From Brachionus manjavacas (lineage: Eukaryota; Rotifera; Eurotatoria; Ploima; Brachionidae): DNA of 64,000 bases. Positions 56,866-64,000 of the stretch are shown here, piece by piece. The notes beneath the pieces are model-generated. The model saw only the letters and a program-made list of their open reading frames with translations, was not told the DNA's origin and did no database searches. Every line of letters begins with the position of its first letter. Position 1 is the stretch's first letter. The position numbers and the translations under genes are program-made. The DNA lies in assembly GCA_019054805.1 (NCBI GenBank), contig JAHQIY010000001.1:6152501-6216500 (forward strand), read 5' to 3'.

Positions 56866-57725
56866 TTTTATAACTGCTTATGAATTTGATTTTTTTCAAA
56901 TGATGGCATAAAAAAGTATTTTTCGTAGCTTTTAAATCCTAGAATTGCAAAATTATTTATAATTATGTGAATCATTAATTAAAAGCCAAAAAAACTAACT
57001 AAATAGAGCAAAATTTTTAATTTTTCGTTCATAATACTTTATTTTGCTAATTTATAATAAAATATTTTCTTTATCAAAAATGTAAATAAACCCATTTAAT
57101 GATCATTAGCATTTAAAACATTTAAGAAAAATCCCATTTTATAATTTATAAATTTAGCATCAACTAATATTATTTTATTTTTGAAATTTTGTTTTATTAC
57201 CAACATAAAAAGAGATAAATATTAAACAATTTACAAATTTAGTCCATTCCGTAAAAAAAAATTATAAAAAGAATTATTCAGAGTCTAAAATTCTTGTTTG
57301 ATTGTTTTGTGTCCTCTTGAAAATAAAAATGCATCAATAATAAAATTAATAAAATTTTTTTTTTTCTAATGTTTTTGTCTAAAATTTAAACTGGTTAAAG
57401 GATTTAAAAAATTCTAAACATTTTTTTATATTTCATACTCAACCAGGCATATAGTCGACTTTGGTAAAAAAAAAGCAAGCATTAAACTACTCAAGCATTA
57501 AAAACAATTACTGAATATTTTTAAATAAAATACTATGGTCTAGGGATTTTATTAACGACTTTTAAAAATTCTATTTTAAAAACAATTTATTCTTTTTGTA
57601 CTTGATTATTTACAAGCTTTTCAGCTCTCACTAGACATAGGCTAAATTCTTGTTATTTGAAAAGACCATAGTAGTGCCAACACTTAAAAAAGCTAAAATC
57701 TACAAAATAGAAGGCAAAAAGTAGT
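56866..57725. other. Intergenic, no gene seen
   Basis: 5' flank of the PLAC8 gene followed by AT-rich DNA. A less simple stretch near 57650-57720 leads into a LINE scrap. No other feature recognised. Confidence 0.45.
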
Positions 57726-58000
57726 TCTAAGTGAATGAATCAGACTGGCAACCGGTACTAAGCGGCGTTAAACAAGGAACTGTACTCAACCCTACACTCT
57801 CGATCATCTATATAAGTTATTAAAGTATTAAATTATAAATTATTATTTTAATTGAAACTAAATTAACAAAATAATCTATATTTCGTTTTATTTCTAATTT
57901 GTATCATTATTTTTGTCTTAAATTTAAATTTTAAATTTTATAATTTTAATACATCGCCAGAATTGACGCTAAACGAAATAAATAAACAAATAAATAAATT
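57726..58000 (+). mobile_element. LINE scrap: RT motif and 3' tail
   Basis: 57735-57825 translates as NESDWQPVLSGVKQGTVLNP then TLSIIYIS, the RT 'GVPQGTVLGP' block, followed by a stop. About 130 bp later a tail reads GCCAGAATTGACGC, then AAATAAATAAACAAATAAAT (ending near 58000). Most of the element has been deleted. Confidence 0.7.
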
Positions 58001-58069
58001 TTTAAAAAGATTGGATCAGAATCGAAAATTTAAGCAAAAATAAACTCAGTTCTTTTGTCTCGATTTTAA

Positions 58070-58180
58070 ATTAAAATAATGAGTCATTTCAGAGACTTTG
58101 ATTCAAACGTGGCCACTACAATAACTACCTGGAATGACAAAAATTCAAATTTTAAAAAATTACTTTATTTTTAAGTCAAA
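58070..58180. repeat. AAGTC-type dispersed repeat copy
   Basis: GAGTCATTTCAGAGACTTTG, then CAACGTGGCC-like and ACTACCTGGAATGACAAAAATTC lines up with 13270-13340 (AAGTCATTTCAAAGACTTTG, then TTTCTGGGACGGTAAAAATTC). Both are followed or preceded by AAGTCAAAG words. It is a diverged dispersed repeat. Confidence 0.6.
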
Positions 58181-58189
58181 GTGGTTTAA

Positions 58190-59575
58190 TTTTTTGTGTT
58201 TGAAGTACGAAATGTATCCAATGTTGAAATAACATTGAAAAAGTGCGATGTTTCAAATATTTTTTTAGTTTCAAAAAAAAAATAATTTTAACTTAATATT
58301 GCAAGCATGAAAAACTTTTTTTTTTATAAATTTGGAATATTTTATAAGAAAAAAACAAAGTCTTTCGGGTCTTGTCAGTTAGATAAACTATAGTTAATGG
58401 AACAATTCTTGTTCTCAGATTTGATGAACTAGTTCACCTAATCTAAAAATTATTAAAATATTTTGAAATTTTTTTTCATCTATTTAGAAAAAAGGTTAAG
58501 TAATAATAAAAATAAGATAGAAATACATAGAGAATTTAAATTTTAGCTGACTAGGTAAGTTTTGCGAAATAGACGAATCTATGTCCCCCAAAGTCAAACA
58601 CCTTAAGGGTGAAAAATTAAATTTAATTTTCTTTAATTTTTATTATTTACGCTGAAAGCCAAAGATTTAAGTAGAAAGTGCATTTGGGTATTTGAGATTG
58701 TTGAAAGGGTAATACCAAGTCAAACAGATCAGAGAAAATGCTATTTCTAAAGCTCCTTCAAATTAAAAAAAACAAAAAAACTAATTTTTATGTCAGTTTC
58801 GAGAATTAGGCATTCTATTAAATAGCTTTATTCAATTTGTTCATATAATCTAAAAAATGTTCGTCTAATTCTATTTTGAACAAAAAAATCAAAGTGAACC
58901 AATAGTTCACAAAAACTTAGAACATGAATTTTTCGGATAATAAGTGAACCATGGTTCACCTAACCGACTAGAAATTTTTTTTAATGATTCGAAATTTAAT
59001 CAAAATGAATTATTTATGTATTTTTTTTCTTTTTAATTCTCATTTTTATTCTTTTTATTTATTTTATTTAACTATATTTTCTAGTGTTGGCAGACGGTCA
59101 ATTTTGGCCGGCCAACTTGCGGTCCAAATCAGGCGGTCACCTGTGCGGCAATTAAAATACGGCCGGCCATAAAAAGGGCCATGGACCGCCATTTGGATCG
59201 GCTGCTTTTTGGACCGCCGATTTTGGCCGCTGGCCGATCCAAATGGCTGTTCATGGCCGTTTTTTGGACCGGCCGCCTGCCCGGCGCCTAACACTAGTAT
59301 TTTCATTTGTTTTTAGTCTGAATGAGCATTTGCTTGGAAAAAAAATAAATGAATTATTTAAAAGTTAAAAAAGAATATTCAATATTTTTTTCAAATTTCA
59401 AAATAAAAATTAAACTCATTCTATTTCACTAGAGAGTTTAATTTCAAATATGAAAATGCATGCAATTTTAACTTAAAATTATTTTTTTTGAAACTGAAAA
59501 AAATATTTGAAACATGACACTTTTGCAATGCACATTGGATACATTTAGTAATTCAAACACAAAAAATTAAACCAA
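58190..59575. repeat. 1.4-kb unit with ~130-bp imperfect inverted repeats
   Basis: 58190-58325 and 59445-59575 are inverted copies of each other. Both carry TTTTTTGTGTTTGAA, then AATGTATCCAATGT, an AAAGTG-GATGTTTCAAATAT block, and a TTTCAAAAAAAATAATTTTAA stretch, in mirror order. The interval includes 'GGTTCACCTAA' repeats (58433 and 58953), a LINE tail and the hAT-type MITE at 59082-59296. It may be an old MITE or transposon with long TIRs, or two repeat copies that landed in opposite orientation. Confidence 0.65.
59082..59296. mobile_element. GC-rich hAT-type MITE, 215 bp
   Basis: A compact island very rich in G and C within AT-rich DNA. The ends are TAGTGTTGGCAGACGG and, inward from the right, TAGTGTTAGGCGCCGG, resembling hAT terminal repeats. 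Flanking octamers are atattttc and gtattttc, an imperfect 8-bp target duplication. The interior is made of GGCCGGCC, GGACCGCC, GGCCGATCC and similar self-complementary words, so most of it can fold. There is no coding capacity. It sits inside a LINE 3' tail (TTTATTTATTTTATTTAAC before; CTGAATGAGCATTTGCTTGG then A-rich after). Confidence 0.82.
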
Positions 59576-59814
59576 GTTTTATGTTAATTAATTTTAAATT
59601 TGTTATATTTGACCACATCGGGAATTTGCAAGCTCAGCATGGAGTCCATTCACTCAGAAAAATATTAAATAGCTACAAAAATCATAAGTCAAAAATTAAC
59701 TTAAAATCTGAAAAAGGGAATAGAGAAAATTTATTCATTAGAAATTTTTTGAAAAATACTGATTTTAGATAACTATAAATTTTTATTTTTAATTTGCTAA
59801 TTTGAACTCTGCTA
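59576..59814. other. Short intergenic stretch, no gene seen
   Basis: AT-rich DNA between the inverted repeat and a LINE fragment. An open frame on the plus strand here has no recognisable content. Confidence 0.4.
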
Positions 59815-60170
59815 AATTGAATTATCCCTTTCTTCATTGCTATCTTGGCTGTATCTTTGTATCCCAAGAGTGGTCTTCCTAAACGTCGTCTGCATTCTCC
59901 AAGCTCCAAGAGAAAGATCCTCTTTGGTAAGTATTCGTCGTTCATACGCATTAAATGGTCTGTCCAGTAGAGACGATCCCGAAAGAAAAGAGACTCGATA
60001 CCAGGACTCCACTTTGTCAGTGTCGGATACAAGATCTTGTCATTTTGTTTTTAGCATAAAACGTATATACCTGAGGTTAAATCGGTCGAGAATCTTCACA
60101 TGCTTTTGATGATATGTTCATGTTTTGCATCCGCACAGCAGCGACGACAAGACAATTGTTTTTTAACTTT
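59815..60170 (-). mobile_element. LINE C-terminal fragment (minus orientation)
   Basis: The minus strand encodes KTIVLSSLLCGCKT, then KHVKILDRFNLRYIRF. After a frameshift comes the block LYWTDHLMRMNDEYLPKRIF with ELGECRRRLGRPLLGYKD. This is the conserved ending of CR1/RTE-like LINE reverse transcriptases (GH..RM....PK....GEL..G.R..GRP..RYKD). No RT core remains. Confidence 0.8.
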
Positions 60171-60355
60171 AAGACTCAATTTTTGTTTTAAAATTTATTG
60201 AAGCATTTCTCCATTTCCTATCAGTCAAGCAACTAAAAGAAACACTTGTTTTTTTTTTGAGAATCTTGATGCTTTTCATTGATTTAAATAATACAAAAAT
60301 AATTAAAATTTTTCAAAAACTACTTTTTTTTGCATTCAAGAAAGATTAGCGATAA

Positions 60356-60517
60356 GCCCGAGTGCAAGAACTGCAATGTTTTTCAATCGGCAAAAAAGAA
60401 GTTCAGTCAGAAGACCAGACTAAAGGGGTCTCATTTCGGATTTTTGCTCGAGAACTTGTTATAAAAGCCGATCAGAGGAAACAAAAAGTTTTTGGAGGAG
60501 GTCCATTATCAATCTAA
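60356..60517 (+). other. Unassigned coding-like segment
   Basis: An open stretch after a stop at 60353-60355 reads ARVQELQCFSIGKKEVQSED, then QTKGVSFRIFARELVIKADQ and RKQKVFGGGPLSI followed by TAA. Composition is unlike the AT-rich flanks and looks protein-coding. An overlapping frame is also open (PECKNCNVFQSAKKKF). There is no start codon, so it could be an exon after the acceptor at 60340-60345 or a piece of a mobile element. Not recognised. Confidence 0.3.
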
Positions 60518-61210
60518 GATTTATTTTCTTTAATTTTTAAATTTTTTTTCTCGTTAAAAATTTTAACAGTCTTTAAAACAATGATGTTAATTTTTTTTCA
60601 TCAATTTTTCAATAAATCTATTTAAAAAAATTTCTTTTCAAAATTTGAATGAATGGTATTTTGAAATCATCTGGAATCATATGAACCTTTGATGAAGAAA
60701 AGGGCAAAAGCATTCATAATGGTGATAAAACTTGATGAGTAAAATTTAAGTTTAAAAATTCAATTTTAAAGCACATTTTTTTAATTAAAAAAACGAAATT
60801 TTTAAATATTATCAGTTTAAATTTACTTTCAAAAATTAACACCAAATAAGAAATAAAAAAATTTGAATTATCAAAAAAGGAAGTTATTGTTATATAGCTG
60901 TTGTATAAAATTTTAGATTAGAAAAGTACATTTAATGTAACTAGATTTTTTAATATTAGAAAACAAAATGTTCCATATTAAAATTTAATACTAAACACGC
61001 ACTATAAGCGCATGAAAAATTTAAAGGACCAGGACGGAATATTCTGGACGTTGAGACTTAGTGTGAAACAAACACAAACATTTAAAAAAAAAAAGAATTG
61101 ACAAACTACTTTATTTTTAAAAAACTCTTTGTGTTACCACCAAGATTAAAATTATTCTAAAAAAAGGATATTAGGAAATATGTAATAACAAAATTTTTAA
61201 AATTTGTAAA

Positions 61211-61340
61211 AATAAGCTATCTAAAAATAGCTTATTTAAAAAAAAGGCAATTGGCTGTTAAAGTAGGGCGCGTACGTGCGCCACTACTTGGAGACCCAAG
61301 TCTCCCACAGCATTACACTACTAATACTACTACTAATAAG
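61211..61340 (+). mobile_element. Solo LINE-type 3' tail with three hairpins and a triplet end
   Basis: AATAAGCTAT/ATAGCTTATT forms a 10-bp perfect stem at 61211-61236. AAGTAG-GGCGC / GCGCC-a-CTACTT forms an 11-bp stem with one bulge at 61261-61289. GGAGAC/GTCTCC forms a 6-bp stem with loop CCAA at 61290-61305. ACTACTAATACTACTACTAA follows. This is the layout of the LINE tails at 23.1, 33.4 and 51.2 kb, with no coding part attached. Confidence 0.65.
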
Positions 61341-64000
61341 GTAAAATGATTTCAACTAGAGTCCACTCAAGTCAACTTAATTATTTTCAGGCTATAACAT
61401 TAGACCTCATCATTCTATATTATCAAAGTTCAGCCTTGACTTTGACCGTCAAAGTCTTTTGACCAGCTCTGATCGTACTTTCTTTGAAAATCCCTGTTAT
61501 TTTATGTTCTTTTTTTGTCTCCTTAATTTTTTAAGGAGAAGAAAAATAAAGAATACTTCAGTTTTAGGAACAATTGAAGTAATGATTTCGATTTGAAAAA
61601 AAAGTTTAATTTTAAAGAGAGTGTGGTCTAAAAAAACTTTAAGGAAGATAAAGTCGAAAGAATCAGATTCATTAAAAGAGGAAAAAAACTTTAACAAATT
61701 TTTTTTTTAGGCTTGCAAATCAATGTTAATAAGATAAATATTTTTTATTTTTTATAAGTTAGATAAATTCTAACTCAATTATTACACAAAAGCATTCAAG
61801 AGTAAACAATAGAATAGTAGATGATACAAATAATCAACAAATTTGTCAATAGAATACATTCTGGAAGTCTAGTCAATTGATAATGATTATAATTGTGCGT
61901 AATCACGCTTATTAGTTTAATAAAACGTGAATTTAAACATTTAAAATAAGAATTTTTTAAAAGAAAGTTGATCCAATTTTTTTTTGAAAAATATAAGTAA
62001 ATTTGCGAAAATAAAAAAAGTACTGAAATATGTCAAGATTTTTCCTATTTTATATTTTTAAATAAATCTTAAAGTAAAAAATTAAGAGAATTATCAAAAA
62101 AGATTTTGTTGAATTTTTTATCAAATAGAATTCAATATGTTTAAATTATTCTTTCGATTTTGTTTGTTGATTTATAGAAAAAATAAACTAAAGTATTTAT
62201 ATTTTTTTTAAATTTCAACACCAATCTTTGTTTATTTTACATAAAAATTAATATTTCATATTTTGTTTGAAATTTGAAAGAAATAGTTTGATTTCCCATA
62301 ATTTCGACAAAAAATATAATTGTATTAAAGATAATTCATTTGAAATAAAATTTATTTATTTTGAATTATTCTTAGTTAAATGGATTAATAAACAGTTTTT
62401 TTTCTGAACACTTTAAATTAATTTTTTGAAATTAAAACCAAATTTGTTACCGATTGTTTACCGAATACTATCCTACAAATAGTAAAAGCTGACTTGTTAA
62501 TTTCAAAATATCGAATTAACAATTTATAAACCTATCGAATTAAAAAAGATTTAAAAATTTGCTTGTCAAACTAAATATGTCTGTGAAAACAAAGCTGAAA
62601 AAATTTCTCAATTCAAAATTCACAAAGAATTTTTGCTTGATTACATGAGCAAAAACAAGATTAAAAAGCTAATTGATTTTGAAATATATTTTGAATAATA
62701 AGATATTAAAAAAAGTCTCTTATAAAACTAAATGAATTTTTTTTGCCTCAACAAAAAGAAAACAAAACAAGCGCCATTTAAAATTTTTATTTCTCAAATC
62801 TTTTTAAGCAAAGAGATGTGAGCCTTTCAAAGTTCTGACTAGAACATTGAAAAACCAATTCTCAAATTCGAATTCAAATCTTAATTTTTTTCTTTTTAAC
62901 TCTAACTTTTCACCAACTCTTAACTTTTAGCTTGAAAATTGATTTTTTTTTCTAAATTTGAATGTTTTCTTAATTGATGGACAAAAAAGAACTACATTTT
63001 TAAAGTTAAAATTTTGACCGATGTCCATGATTTTACAATTATCTAAGTAAGATGAAGTTTTTGACCAGATGACAGATTTGTCTTTACCAAGCTGAATGAT
63101 TTCGGAAGAACTAAACCTAACAACATATATTGTATATTATCTTTAAAGTTGTAGTAATCCGGAAGAACAGTCAAAATCGAAAGCTTTAGCAATTTTTATT
63201 TCGAAGACGATTTCCCTAATATTGATTTATAGATAGTATTTCTAATCTACTGTTTCGTAAAGGTTTGGACGTAAGCTACATTTTTGACAGTCTCATTTCT
63301 TTTTAAAATTCATCTTTGAAAAACCTTTCCATTAATTTTTAAGTTCAGAGAGATGGAAATGGTCGAGCAAACCAAAAAGAGATTCAAACTTTCCCACTTA
63401 ATTTGTGAAAAAGTTTCACTTTAAGTCAGTTTTTCCTAAAAAAATGTAAAAATATTAAAGGCAAGGATGAAGTTTTTCTTCATTCATCATATAAATGTCC
63501 ATTTTGAGAAAATTTAGATACCAAAAACATCGATCTATAATTTTAAAAGAAGGAGATTTGAATTAAAGAAACAAATTTTTTTAATTACTTTTTTTCATGG
63601 TTAATAATTGAGAATAAGACAGTTTTTAATTAAAAAAAATTAATTTATAATTTAAGCATACTTTGAACTAATTAAATAAGATAATAGAAATGCGACCTTT
63701 TTTGGGTTTAGATCAAATTTAAAAAAAAATAACTTTAAATAAGAATTAAGAGAATAGACCAGCTTTCTAAACTTAGATTCAAAATTAATTAAAGTTTTAA
63801 CAGATGATATAAATATCTAAAAACGAGCAGGAAAAAATAGAGCATAATGTGATAAGAGCACAACCTTTAAATAATTAGGAACTTAAGAAGAAAAATTACC
63901 GAGATGAAAGAAATGGAATCTCTTTTAAGGAAGGATATTTAATATTTTTGATATTTTAATATTATTTTATTTATCTTGTTGAGATTTTAATTAAAGTTTC
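61341..64000. other. 2.7-kb AT-rich region, no gene recognised
   Basis: An AAGTC-type repeat stretch at 61360-61480 (GTCCACTCAAGTCAACTTAA, then TTGACTTTGACCGTCAAAGTC) is followed by AT-rich DNA to the window edge. The part at 63000-63400 is slightly less simple but shows no coding frame I can assign. Confidence 0.5.

Noticed and set aside
59064..59306. 80-codon minus-strand ORF rich in Gly/Pro/Arg
   Set aside because: It is the translation of the GC-rich MITE, which has inverted ends and an 8-bp flank match; no protein is expected.

Overview
The window is a strongly AT-rich piece of an animal nuclear genome. It has genes on both strands, spliceosomal introns (most 47-64 nt, a few of 0.5-2.1 kb) and dense decayed transposons. 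The gene content is metazoan: a PHOX2-type homeobox, glutamate carboxypeptidase II-like M28 peptidase, CAP and EGF domain extracellular proteins, a peritrophin-type chitin-binding protein, PLAC8 proteins and an RNF14-type RBR ubiquitin ligase. AT richness, ~50-nt introns and many degraded jockey-like LINEs with Merlin, piggyBac and pogo/Tigger remnants fit a monogonont rotifer such as Brachionus. That assignment is an inference, not proven here.

Layout. 0-2 kb: 3' part of an unrecognised two-exon gene (+). 2-6.4 kb: foldback MITE, internally deleted Tigger element, LINE fragment. 6.7-12 kb: FN2/CAP protein (-), divergent capping-protein-alpha-like protein (+), WD40/EGF membrane protein with a coding 129-bp minisatellite (+). 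12-18 kb: unrecognised nuclear-looking protein (-) and FTSJ1/TRM7 tRNA methyltransferase (-). 18.2-21 kb: a five-exon BFR1-like coiled-coil gene (+), rebuilt here from pieces that look like separate ORFs. 22-23.2 kb: dead LINE. 25.1-25.5 kb: PLAC8 gene (-). 28.1-30.6 kb: Merlin and piggyBac remnants. 30.8-35.5 kb: complete seven-exon M28 peptidase gene (-), with an antisense LINE in its 2.15-kb intron. 36-38.7 kb: DNA-transposon remnants. 39.3-40.6 kb: RNF14-like ligase (+). 42.8-45.4 kb: two head-to-tail LINEs. 46-46.6 kb: chitin-binding protein (-). 47.4-47.7 kb: last exon of an unknown gene (-). 47.9-51.3 kb: LINE cluster. 53-53.5 kb: PHOX2-like gene (+). 54.4-55.1 kb: second Tigger remnant. 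56.4-56.9 kb: second PLAC8 gene (-). 57.7-60.2 kb: LINE pieces, a GC-rich hAT-type MITE and a long inverted repeat. 60.5-64 kb: no gene recognised.

The host genes do not form an obvious pathway or operon; they are independent loci separated by repeats. Several encode secreted or surface proteins (CAP, WD40/EGF, chitin-binding, M28 peptidase). Others act in gene expression or protein turnover (FTSJ1, RNF14-like, BFR1-like, PHOX2).

The most notable non-gene signal is in the LINE 3' ends. At several unrelated-looking sites the tail is made of one or two short hairpins, with different stem sequences but similar layout, followed by a TAC/TAT-type triplet tail. A second class ends in a GAGCT-TT-AGCTC hairpin, a GGTACAG box and an AAATA tail. 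These tails are also repeatedly the place where other elements have inserted.
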